A stretch of 22,599 bases of DNA, taken from NCBI GenBank assembly GCA_043758775.1, contig JAYVMU010000003.1:1-22599 (forward strand), written 5' to 3'. Under the pieces are notes generated by a model, which saw only the letters and a list, made by a program, of their open reading frames with translations, made no database searches and had not been told where the DNA came from. Every line of letters begins with the position of its first letter. Position 1 is the stretch's first letter. This document shows, one piece after another, positions 15,716 through 22,599 of the stretch. Both the position numbers and the translations under genes were made by a program. This DNA comes from JACMMS01 sp043758775 (GTDB lineage Bacteria; Pseudomonadota; Gammaproteobacteria; Burkholderiales; Methylophilaceae).

Positions 15716-15991
15716 TTATTTTGCAACTACACTTAATAATGGGTTCGCAAATGCAAACATCATAGCCAGACCAACACCAATAATGAATGAAGCATCGATA
15801 AGACCTAAAAGTAAGAACACTTTAGCTTGTAATGCTGGAATCATTTCTGGTTGACGTGCAGCACCTTCTAAGAAGCTAGCACACATGATACCAATACCGA
15901 TACAAGCACCTGCAGCACCCAAACCGATGATAAGACCAATACCAACGCCTGTGTAAGCTTGAATTAACGCTAAAAATTGAACTGTTTCCAT
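15716..15991 (-). CDS. atpE: ATP synthase Fo c subunit (proton ring)
   Basis: Subunit c forms the rotating membrane ring. The 91-residue hairpin has a glycine-rich first helix (about 15-40, with a GxGxG pattern), the polar loop RQPE (46-49) and the ion-carrying D66 in GLIDASFIIG in the second helix. Asp followed by Ala, without the Gln/Glu-Ser sodium ligands, predicts proton specificity. It is about 12 residues longer than E. coli c. A strong GAGAGGG ribosome-binding site 8 bases before the ATG fits the need for many copies per complex. The 94-base gap upstream to atpB holds no other gene. Confidence 0.96.
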   Translation of the reverse strand: METVQFLALIQAYTGVGIGLIIGLGAAGACIGIGIMCASFLEGAARQPEMIPALQAKVFLLLGLIDASFIIGVGLAMMFAFANPLLSVVAK

Positions 15992-16085
15992 TTTTACTAC
16001 CCTCTCAAGATTAAAAATTACTACAACAACTTAAATAATTACTGCAAATAAAACGGTTAAACCAACTACTAAATTACAAAATTCA

Positions 16086-16907
16086 TTAATGCGACTCGTA
16101 CGCCATTGCCAGATACACAACGGTTAACATCATAAAGATAAAGGCCTGTAGCGCTACGATTAAAATATGGAATATAGACCAACCTGCACCTAGTATTGCA
16201 CCAAAAATAGTGCCTGAGATACCAGTAGCAGCCCACATACCAATTAGCAAGAAAATAACTTCACCAGCATACATATTGCCGAAAAGTCGTAAAGAATGTG
16301 AAAGTGGTTTTGAAACGTACTCGATTAAATTGAATAAAAAATTGAGTGGTAATAACCAAAACTTAGAGCCGAATGGCGTGAAACAAAGTTCGTGTATCCA
16401 GCCACCCAAACCTTTTTCTTTAATTGCAAAAAAAATCATTAGTATCCATACGGAAAGCGCAAGTGCAAACGTTGTATTGATATCTGCTGTAGGCACTGGG
16501 CGCCATTTGGTATGTGCATCGCCAAAGAAACTCGCAATGCCAGCAATCCAATCTGCCGGTAAGAAATCCATCGCGTTTAGGGCTAGAACCCATAGAAACA
16601 CGGTTAAAGCAGTAGGGGCAATAAATTTATGACGGTCGCCATGGAAAATATTTCTAACCTGATCATCAACAAAACCAAACGTTAGCTCGACAAATGCTTG
16701 CCCTTTGCTTGGCACGCCTGCGGTTGCTTTACGTGCCACCAGCCAAATAAAACCCATCGTCAAAATACCCAGCACCACCGACATAATCAGCGTATCGTAA
16801 TTCAATACCCAAAAGCTACCACTGCCAATAGGTTTAGCATTAAAGGTTAAATGGTGAGTAATGTATCCTGACGGGGTTAGTGCTTCTGCTGCGTGTTCTG
16901 TAGCCAT
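16086..16907 (-). CDS. atpB: ATP synthase Fo a subunit
   Basis: Subunit a provides the proton half-channels next to the c-ring. The 273-residue, multi-spanning protein has the essential Arg at R207 in SHSLRLFGNMYAGE. Other conserved features are NAMDFLPADW (111-120) and the last helix ALQAFIFMMLTVVYLAMAYESH, which carries the conserved Gln. Length is close to the E. coli protein (271). It is the first structural gene of the operon after atpI. Confidence 0.96.
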   Translation of the reverse strand: MATEHAAEALTPSGYITHHLTFNAKPIGSGSFWVLNYDTLIMSVVLGILTMGFIWLVARKATAGVPSKGQAFVELTFGFVDDQVRNIFHGDRHKFIAPTALTVFLWVLALNAMDFLPADWIAGIASFFGDAHTKWRPVPTADINTTFALALSVWILMIFFAIKEKGLGGWIHELCFTPFGSKFWLLPLNFLFNLIEYVSKPLSHSLRLFGNMYAGEVIFLLIGMWAATGISGTIFGAILGAGWSIFHILIVALQAFIFMMLTVVYLAMAYESH

Positions 16908-16936
16908 AAATATTCTTTAACTTTATAGTAATCTAA

Positions 16937-17311
16937 TTAAATATCGTCTTTAAATTTAGAGAGCGCCGCACCAGAAAACAATGCCGCTGCCGCCAAGCCT
17001 GCAATGAGTGCAAATGGCACTAATTGCTTATACAACTTAAATGTTACAAACAGTAGCACGAGGATACATAAAATCTTAACCGCCTCTGCTTTTAACAAAT
17101 TGACCAATATTGCGGATGCATCTTTATTCTTCGCAGTACGCTCTGCAACCTTAGATGCAATAAATGCACTAATAATGACAGCTCCGCCACCTGCTAAAGC
17201 AGATAACCCTGCGTGCAATCCTGAAATTACTACTGCGATTACTGCTACTGCCAACGTTGCAATAATTTGCACTCGTAGCATTTTGCTAAAAACGTTATCT
17301 GTATTTTCCAT
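16937..17311 (-). CDS. atpI: ATP synthase protein I (AtpI)
   Basis: AtpI is a small membrane protein at the head of atp operons, reported in other bacteria to help assemble the c-ring or bring in magnesium. The 124-residue sequence has four hydrophobic segments (about 14-32, 36-55, 76-93, 96-114) and a short charged N-terminus. Sequence conservation in this family is low, so the call rests on its four-helix layout and its place 29 bases before atpB. It is likely dispensable for the enzyme itself. Confidence 0.9.
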   Translation of the reverse strand: MENTDNVFSKMLRVQIIATLAVAVIAVVISGLHAGLSALAGGGAVIISAFIASKVAERTAKNKDASAILVNLLKAEAVKILCILVLLFVTFKLYKQLVPFALIAGLAAAALFSGAALSKFKDDI

Positions 17312-17324
17312 CTTTTTTCATCAT

Positions 17325-17406
17325 TTCAATTAAGCAACGCATTGTGTAATTGAATATGGGTTTCAGCAAAGTCCGCGATTTTGAATTATTAAGCACGATT
17401 AGTCAA
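17325..17406 (-). promoter_or_regulatory. atp operon promoter and leader inverted repeat
   Basis: On the minus strand a -35 TTGACT (17406-17401), a 17-base spacer and -10 CAAAAT (17383-17378) lie about 65-95 bases upstream of atpI. Between this promoter and the start codon is a perfect inverted repeat TTCAATTA/TAATTGAA (17325-17332 and 17347-17354, 14-base loop), which would form a hairpin in the leader mRNA. No gene is present in the 109-base parB-atpI spacer. Confidence 0.5.
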
Positions 17407-17420
17407 GCAAAATGAGTCAC

Positions 17421-18284
17421 TTAGCGCTGCAATTTGGTAATAATTGCATCTAACTGGTCCAAATTAGCATAATTAATTTTTAACGACCCCGCACCGTTTG
17501 ACTTCGCACGAATCACAACGGCTGCACCAATTTTGTCACTTAATGCGTCTTGTAACGCAGAAACGTCACGATTTACACTAATTTTCCGTGAGCTTGTACT
17601 GCTATTTGGCTTCGCTATTGCGGCCATTTTTTTCACTAAATTTTCAGCTTCGCGCACCGATAAATTTTTATGACTTATTTGCTCCGCCAACATCACTTGC
17701 TGTGCACCGTCCAAACCGAGCAGGGCACGTGCATGACCCATATCAATTTTGTTATGCATCAACAACTCTTGCACAGGTAAACTTAAATTCAACAAGCGCA
17801 ACAAGTTTGAAACTGCTGCCCGTGAACGACCCACGGCATCCGCGGCCTTTTCATGCGTCATCGCAAATTCATCAATTAATCGCTTAATGCCTTGCGCCTC
17901 TTCTAGCGGATTAAGATTTTCGCGCTGAATATTTTCAATCAGCGCCATGGCTAATGCAGACTCATCTGAGATTTCACGCACCAATACTGGCACTTCTTCC
18001 AAATCGGCTATTTTGCTGGCGCGCCAACGACGTTCACCGGCAATGATTTCGTACTGTTCTTCGCTAATATGCCGAACTAAAATCGGCTGCATAATACCTT
18101 GCGCTTTGATACTGGCAGCCAAGGTTTGCAAAGCAGCTTCGTCCATATAACTACGTGGCTGATATTTACCAGGCTGCAACTGCTCAATTTTTAGCATGCG
18201 TAGCGAATCTGCCTCACCCACGCTACCCACATCGCCTGCCAATAAAGAATCTAAACCGCGACCCAGGCCTTTTAATTTAACCAT
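17421..18284 (-). CDS. parB: chromosome partitioning protein ParB
   Basis: ParB binds parS, spreads as a CTP-dependent clamp and organises the origin region for segregation. The 287-residue protein begins with the ParA-interacting tail KLKGLGRGLDSLL (3-15). The N-terminal CTPase domain has the GERRWR box (83-88) and ENIQRENLNP (117-126). The helix-turn-helix DNA-binding domain spans about 143-165, and a C-terminal dimer domain about 235-287. All key residues are present. It follows parA with a 3-base gap, and its target parS is visible at 21855. Confidence 0.96.
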   Translation of the reverse strand: MVKLKGLGRGLDSLLAGDVGSVGEADSLRMLKIEQLQPGKYQPRSYMDEAALQTLAASIKAQGIMQPILVRHISEEQYEIIAGERRWRASKIADLEEVPVLVREISDESALAMALIENIQRENLNPLEEAQGIKRLIDEFAMTHEKAADAVGRSRAAVSNLLRLLNLSLPVQELLMHNKIDMGHARALLGLDGAQQVMLAEQISHKNLSVREAENLVKKMAAIAKPNSSTSSRKISVNRDVSALQDALSDKIGAAVVIRAKSNGAGSLKINYANLDQLDAIITKLQR

Positions 18285-18287
18285 GCT

Positions 18288-19100
18288 TTATTTGCCTTCT
18301 ACTTTATCGGCTTTAGGTTTGCTATTTTCTAATCCACGCCCAATAATTTCATTGGCTAATTCCATGTAGGCAATAGCGCCTTTTGAAGCCTTGTCATACA
18401 TCAAAACTGGCAGACCATAGCTAGGCGCTTCTGCCAAACGGATATTACGGGGAATCACCGTTCTATAAACTTTTTCACCAAAATGACTGAGCAACTGTGC
18501 TGATACTTGCGTGGCCAGCATATTACGATTATCGAATAAAGTGCGTAACAAGCCTTCTATTTTAAGCGTGGGATTAAGATGTGCGCGCACTTTTTTAATG
18601 GTATTAACCAAATCCGACAAACCTTCCAATGCGTAATATTCGCACTGCATCGGTATCATGACCGCCGTGGCGGCCGTTAGCGCATTGACTGTCACCAGAT
18701 TGAGGGCAGGGGGGCAGTCCAGCAACACATAATCATAAACTTTAGCCAGTTTGGTAATGGCAACTTTTAAACGTGTTTCACGCGCCAATTCATTGACTAA
18801 TTCCACCTCAGCACCGGCTAAGTCACGATTTGAGGGCGCAATATCAAAACCACCTTGCTCACTGCCATTTTGGCAAGGCATCACCACCTCTGTGAGTGTT
18901 TTTTCGCCAATTAATACATGGTAAATACTATGTTTTAAATTAGCTTTATCAATACCACTACCCGTGCTGGCATTGCCTTGCGGATCTAAATCTATTAATA
19001 AAACACGCTTACCAAGAGCCGCCAAACTGGCTGCCAGATTCACACAAGTAGTGGTTTTACCCACACCGCCTTTTTGATTGGTAATTGCTAATATCTTCAT
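18288..19100 (-). CDS. parA: chromosome partitioning ATPase ParA (Soj)
   Basis: ParA is a Walker-type ATPase that forms DNA-bound gradients and moves ParB-parS complexes. The 270-residue protein has the deviant Walker A KGGVGKTT (10-17, signature lysine K10), LIDLDPQGN (35-43) as A-prime and Walker B within YVLLDCPPALNLVT. There is no N-terminal helix-turn-helix domain, which marks the chromosomal Soj type rather than plasmid type Ia. It follows rsmG by 76 bases and precedes parB, giving the usual rsmG-parA-parB order. Confidence 0.97.
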   Translation of the reverse strand: MKILAITNQKGGVGKTTTCVNLAASLAALGKRVLLIDLDPQGNASTGSGIDKANLKHSIYHVLIGEKTLTEVVMPCQNGSEQGGFDIAPSNRDLAGAEVELVNELARETRLKVAITKLAKVYDYVLLDCPPALNLVTVNALTAATAVMIPMQCEYYALEGLSDLVNTIKKVRAHLNPTLKIEGLLRTLFDNRNMLATQVSAQLLSHFGEKVYRTVIPRNIRLAEAPSYGLPVLMYDKASKGAIAYMELANEIIGRGLENSKPKADKVEGK

Positions 19101-19176
19101 GACAGTATTTTCATGGCTGAATGACTTTTAGTAAGTTTTTATATAGTTTATTAGTGATACTTTTAGGCTATTATTT

Positions 19177-19848
19177 TCAAGGCAATGCATTAATCGTGAT
19201 TAGATGCCGTTCCGCCTCTAAACCAGCCACTTTCAATACTTTAACGTTCGCTGGCGCAATGCCGGATTTTTTAAATTCATGTTCAGGTATCACACCTTTC
19301 ATTGCCAACCATTGACCATCTGCGGCTAACAAATGTTTAGTGAGCTTAATAAATAAACCAATCTCTGAAAAAGCCCGCGACGTAATCACTTCAAACTTGT
19401 TACCCGCATTTAAATTTTCTATCGCCTGGTCTTCAATGCGGCCATGCACCACATTAAAATTGGCTAAACGCAACTGCGCTTTAGCTTGGCGCATAAAACT
19501 GACTTTTTTCTGTACCGCATCAATCGCTGTTACTTGTAATTTAGGCAGGCAAATCGCCAATGGAATGCTCGGCAGACCAGCACCAGCACCCACATCTAAT
19601 AATGTTTTGCAAGTTATGCAAGGTAGCATGCTCAAGCTGTCCAATAGGTGCAATGTGACCATATCCAACGGCTCACGCACGGCAGTCAGGTTATGCACCT
19701 GATTCCATTTATAGATTAATGCCACATAATCGAGTAGCTTTCGCTGTTTTTCCGCATCAATATCCAGGCCCATTTCAACCAGGCCATTTTTTAAAACCCT
19801 AGCAAGCTCCGGCTTATTAGAGTCTTTTACTTCTGTGGCACCGCTCAT
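19177..19848 (-). CDS. rsmG: 16S rRNA (guanine527-N7)-methyltransferase
   Basis: RsmG (formerly GidB) methylates G527 of 16S rRNA using S-adenosylmethionine; its loss gives low-level streptomycin resistance. The 223-residue protein has WNQVHNLTA (48-56) and the SAM-binding motif LLDVGAGAGLPSIPLA (83-98). It also has the acidic AIDAVQKKV motif and SRAFSEI. The start ATG overlaps the mnmG stop by four bases (ATGA), implying translational coupling. The second ORF of an mnmG-rsmG pair is its usual place. Confidence 0.96.
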   Translation of the reverse strand: MSGATEVKDSNKPELARVLKNGLVEMGLDIDAEKQRKLLDYVALIYKWNQVHNLTAVREPLDMVTLHLLDSLSMLPCITCKTLLDVGAGAGLPSIPLAICLPKLQVTAIDAVQKKVSFMRQAKAQLRLANFNVVHGRIEDQAIENLNAGNKFEVITSRAFSEIGLFIKLTKHLLAADGQWLAMKGVIPEHEFKKSGIAPANVKVLKVAGLEAERHLITINALP

Positions 19849-21740
19849 GCGAGTTGCTCTGCAGATTTATTGCGTGATTGACGTTTTAAATAAACCAGTA
19901 ACAAGGAAATAGCCGCAGGCGTAATGCCAGAAATGCGACTTGCTTGGCCAATAGTTTCTGGTTTTTGTGCATTCAGTTTTTGTTGTGCTTCAATCGGCAA
20001 GCCGTGAATTTCACGATAATCTAAATCAGCCGGCAATTTGGTATGCTCTTGCCCGCGACTGCGCGCCACTTCATCCGCCTGCCTATCAATATAACCTTGA
20101 TATTTGGCCGCGATTTCTACTTGTTCACGCACTGCAGGATCAACATCACCCACGCTATTATTCAGTGTTAATACTTGTTCGTAGCTCACTTCCGGGCGAC
20201 GCAACAATTCAAACAAGCTATATTCATGCTCTAACGGCTTACCAAACACCTCCGTCATTTTTTCCGTAGACAAACTACTTGGCTGAATATAAGTTTTCTT
20301 TAAGCGCTCTTGCTCACGCACTACTGCCTCTTGCTTGCGCTCAAAAGCCGCCCAACGTACGTCATCGACCAAGCCTAATTTTCGACCTATTTCTGTAAGG
20401 CGCATATCCGCGTTATCTTCACGTAACTGCAAACGATATTCAGCACGGCTGGTAAACATACGGTAGGGCTCAGTAACGCCTGTGGTAATTAAGTCATCCA
20501 CCAACACACCCAGATAAGCCTCATCACGGGCAGGGCACCATGACTCTTTGTCTTGAGTATACAAAGCAGCATTCGCACCCGCTAGTAAACCTTGCGCCGC
20601 CGCTTCTTCATACCCTGTGGTACCGTTGATTTGTCCGGCAAAAAATAAACCCTGTATCGCTTTAGTTTCTAAACTGCTTTTTAACGCGCGCGGATCATAG
20701 TAATCGTACTCAATTGCATAACCAGGGCGCAGAATATGCGCGTTTTCCAAACCTTTCACCGAGCGCACTAAAGCCAACTGGATATCAAATGGCAAACTAG
20801 TAGAAATACCGTTTGGATAGATTTCATTGGTGGTTAAGCCTTCTGGCTCTAAAAATATTTGGTGCGAATCTTTATCCGCAAAACGATGTATTTTATCTTC
20901 CACACTCGGACAGTAACGTGGCCCTACGCCCTCAATCACGCCTGTATACATGGGTGAGCGATCTAAGCCGCTGCGAATAATATCGTGGGTGTGTTCGTTT
21001 GTATGCGTAATCCAGCAGGGCATTTGCGCTGGATGTTGCGCGACATTGCCCATAAATGAAAACACTGGCACCGGGTTATCACCTGGCTGTTCTTGCATCA
21101 CCGAATAATCAATCGTACGACCATCGATACGTGGTGGCGTACCTGTTTTTAAACGGCCTGCCGGCAAGCCCATTTCACGTAAACGAGCCGCCAAGGAAAT
21201 TGCAGGGGGATCGCCTGCACGGCCTGCACTGTAGTTTTGCAGACCCACATGAATCAAGCCGCCCAAGAATGTACCAGCGGTTAGCACCACTGCTCTTGCA
21301 GCAAAACGTAAACCAATTTGCGTCACTACGCCTGCCGCACGATCACCATCTAAAATAATATCATCTACCGCTTGTTGAAAAAGCCATAAATTAGCTTGAT
21401 TTTCTAAGCGATGACGAATCGCGGCCTTATACAAAATACGGTCAGCCTGAGCACGCGTTGCACGCACCGCAGGGCCCTTGCTTGAATTCAATATGCGAAA
21501 TTGAATACCACTTTCATCGGTTGCAGCCGCCATCGCGCCGCCTAACGCATCAATCTCTTTAACCAAATGACCTTTGCCGATACCGCCAATACTAGGGTTA
21601 CACGACATTTGACCTAAAGTTTCGATGTTGTGTGTTAACAATAAAGTCTTTTGACCCATGCGTGCAGCCGCTAACGCGGCCTCAGTACCTGCATGGCCAC
21701 CACCAACGACAATTACATCAAAAATGTCTGGAAAATTCAT
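19845..21740 (-). CDS. mnmG: tRNA uridine 5-carboxymethylaminomethyl modification enzyme MnmG
   Basis: MnmG (GidA) is the FAD and NADH-dependent partner of MnmE in making cmnm5U34 in tRNA wobble positions. The 631-residue protein, within the normal range (E. coli 629), has the FAD-binding GGGHAG (13-18) and CNPSIGGIGKGH with C47. Both family signatures are present: GPRYCPSVEDK around residue 275 with its conserved Cys, and FAGQINGTTGYEEAAAQG. The helical C-terminal tRNA-binding domain ends at about 620. No strong Shine-Dalgarno precedes the ATG at 21740; only a TAAG is seen next to it. mnmE, its functional partner, is not beside it in this window. Confidence 0.97.
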   Translation of the reverse strand: MNFPDIFDVIVVGGGHAGTEAALAAARMGQKTLLLTHNIETLGQMSCNPSIGGIGKGHLVKEIDALGGAMAAATDESGIQFRILNSSKGPAVRATRAQADRILYKAAIRHRLENQANLWLFQQAVDDIILDGDRAAGVVTQIGLRFAARAVVLTAGTFLGGLIHVGLQNYSAGRAGDPPAISLAARLREMGLPAGRLKTGTPPRIDGRTIDYSVMQEQPGDNPVPVFSFMGNVAQHPAQMPCWITHTNEHTHDIIRSGLDRSPMYTGVIEGVGPRYCPSVEDKIHRFADKDSHQIFLEPEGLTTNEIYPNGISTSLPFDIQLALVRSVKGLENAHILRPGYAIEYDYYDPRALKSSLETKAIQGLFFAGQINGTTGYEEAAAQGLLAGANAALYTQDKESWCPARDEAYLGVLVDDLITTGVTEPYRMFTSRAEYRLQLREDNADMRLTEIGRKLGLVDDVRWAAFERKQEAVVREQERLKKTYIQPSSLSTEKMTEVFGKPLEHEYSLFELLRRPEVSYEQVLTLNNSVGDVDPAVREQVEIAAKYQGYIDRQADEVARSRGQEHTKLPADLDYREIHGLPIEAQQKLNAQKPETIGQASRISGITPAAISLLLVYLKRQSRNKSAEQLA

Positions 21741-21751
21741 CTTATTACACG

Positions 21752-21773
21752 AGCGTTTTTGGTCAAAAACGCT
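21752..21773. other. perfect hairpin in the mnmG leader
   Basis: Ten-base arms AGCGTTTTTG and CAAAAACGCT are perfectly complementary with only GT between them, 12 bases upstream of the mnmG start codon. On the plus strand the stem is followed by TTATTTA, but no plus-strand gene needs a terminator here. On the minus strand it lies in the mnmG 5' leader, or ends the pseudogene transcript. A candidate mnmG promoter (TTGCGT 21804-21799, 16-base spacer, TGTAAA 21782-21777) would start transcription inside it, so promoter and hairpin roles conflict. Confidence 0.5.
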
Positions 21774-21854
21774 TTATTTACAAAGAGGTGAAAGTTTAAC
21801 GCAAAGCGTGACGCAGGTCATTAAAAAGCGTACGCAAAAATGAGAAATTAGTTA

Positions 21855-21870
21855 TGTTTCACGTGAAACA
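21855..21870. other. parS: parS centromere site (ParB-binding)
   Basis: The sequence TGTTTCACGTGAAACA is a perfect 16-base palindrome that matches the bacterial parS consensus TGTTNCACGTGAAACA at every position. It sits 115 bases upstream of mnmG and 2 bases beyond the stop codon of the methyltransferase remnant. parA and parB lie 2.8-4.4 kb away on the same side. This identifies an origin-proximal region. No other site with more than the central CACGTG was found in the window. Confidence 0.95.
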
Positions 21871-21872
21871 AT

Positions 21873-22599
21873 TTACTTGATTTTTGTTATTTTTGCTGGC
21901 TTTTTAACTTTTTCAACAGGCAATAAGCTAGCGAGTTGCTGATAGCGCTCAAACAAAAATGCTACACGTACAGCATCCGTTGCTGCACCTTTATAGCCGT
22001 AAGCCGCCTCTATACGCTTCATCACTTCGCGCGTAGCACGCAAAATTTGTGGTGGCAATCCACCAACCATAAACAATAACGCGCTATACCGTTGATAAAC
22101 TCATCCCCATCGCAAATAATTTTATCCAATGTTCTACTACTGGCTCTTTAATTAACAACTCAGCCCGTTCATCTGCTGATAATATTAAATTTCCACCATC
22201 AGTTGGCTTACTACCATTAATCATTGGTGAAACATTATAGAAGGATGTGCTACAGGGTAACATTACTAAATTAAGCGCATCGGCTAAGTATGGATTGATA
22301 TTTGCCGCTTTTACCGCATGGGGCTCGCCCTGCGTAATGTTATTGGTTGAAACAAATGCACATTTTATTTCACTGTATTGATATAATCGTCCGCCCGCTG
22401 CCCAATTTAATTGCAACGCATTACCATGCACAATATGTGGCGTGGCTTTTAGCGGTATTCTGGTAAAATAAGCACCAAACTCTTCTGAAATTTTCATGTT
22501 CATTTGGCGGTCAGTTAGCCATAGCGCTACCTGAGCAATCTGTGCAGGGAATTCCTCAATCTTAATGCCATAAAACTGGTCTACATCTACTTTAATGAG
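21873..22599 (-). pseudogene. degraded MmeI/YeeA-type class I SAM-dependent DNA methyltransferase (5' end outside window)
   Basis: The reading frame enters from the right edge. From 22599 to about 22108 it encodes the end of the methylase core and the target-recognition region. Segments such as VDQFYGIKIEEFPAQIA, VALWLTDRQMNMKISEEFG, PHIVHGNALQLNW and NGSKPTDGGNLILSADERAEL are typical of MmeI/YeeA-family enzymes. After FAMG (about 22106) the frame changes: the expected DEFINGIARYCLWLVDC follows in a second frame (22105-22055). Family sequence then continues in a third frame with PPQILRATREVMKRIEA (22055 to about 22005). This runs straight into AYGYKGAATDAVRVAFLFERY, which normally lies at the very C-terminus. 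The stretch between is missing, by recollection of the family some 150-200 residues. Two frame changes plus an internal deletion make this a pseudogene. Confidence 0.85.

Noticed and set aside
15481..15765. Plus-strand reading frames across the atp, par and glm genes (this one and about twenty others)
   Set aside because: They lie opposite highly conserved coding sequences, have no ribosome-binding sites or recognisable domains, and are shadows of the real genes.
21741..21872. The replication origin oriC
   Set aside because: Only one poor DnaA-box-like sequence was found, and there is no cluster of boxes or obvious unwinding element; parS shows closeness to the origin but is not the origin.
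21873..22076. An independent 67-codon hypothetical protein
   Set aside because: Its residues continue the methyltransferase alignment after the second frame change and end with that family's C-terminus; the Met at 22076 is only the first ATG in that frame.
22084..22503. A separate small 139-codon gene beginning with an internal ATG
   Set aside because: The frame is open upstream to the window edge and the upstream residues (for example VDQFYGIKIEEFPAQ) belong to the same methyltransferase family, so the ATG is internal to a larger broken gene.

Overview
The window looks like a chromosomal housekeeping segment of a moderately AT-rich betaproteobacterium. Protein sequences and gene neighbours fit the Methylophilaceae (a Methylotenera/Methylophilus-like methylotroph). 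That family placement is inferred from recognition of protein families and synteny, not from an rRNA gene, since none lies inside the window.

Layout from left to right. Positions 1-430 hold the promoter and leader region of a ribosomal RNA operon transcribed leftwards off the window: three tandem sigma70-type promoters, then a leader with a boxB-like hairpin and boxA. Next come tyrS (minus strand) and, diverging from it, an M23 murein endopeptidase, anmK and citrate synthase gltA on the plus strand. An orphan OmpR-type response regulator converges on gltA and lies downstream of glmU-glmS. From 9.9 kb to 17.4 kb is a complete F1Fo ATP synthase operon, atpIBEFHAGDC, on the minus strand with a clear terminator after atpC. 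Upstream of it are parB, parA, rsmG and mnmG, also on the minus strand. A perfect parS site lies between mnmG and the right edge. At that edge is a decayed DNA methyltransferase of the MmeI/YeeA type, with two frame changes and an internal deletion.

How the genes work together. AnmK returns 1,6-anhydro-MurNAc to the amino-sugar pool, GlmS and GlmU make UDP-GlcNAc, and the M23 enzyme cuts murein cross-links. Four genes for peptidoglycan synthesis, turnover and recycling therefore lie within about 8 kb. ParA, ParB and the parS site form a chromosome partition system. The order mnmG-rsmG-parA-parB-atp is the ancestral origin-proximal arrangement of proteobacteria.

The content is mostly conventional. 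The points that merit a second look are the tandem rrn promoter array, a GC-rich structured element between atpD and atpC, several perfect AT-rich palindromes in regulatory positions, an insert in the ATP synthase gamma subunit, the orphan response regulator, the parS region, and the methyltransferase pseudogene. I found no evidence of a novel multi-gene system.
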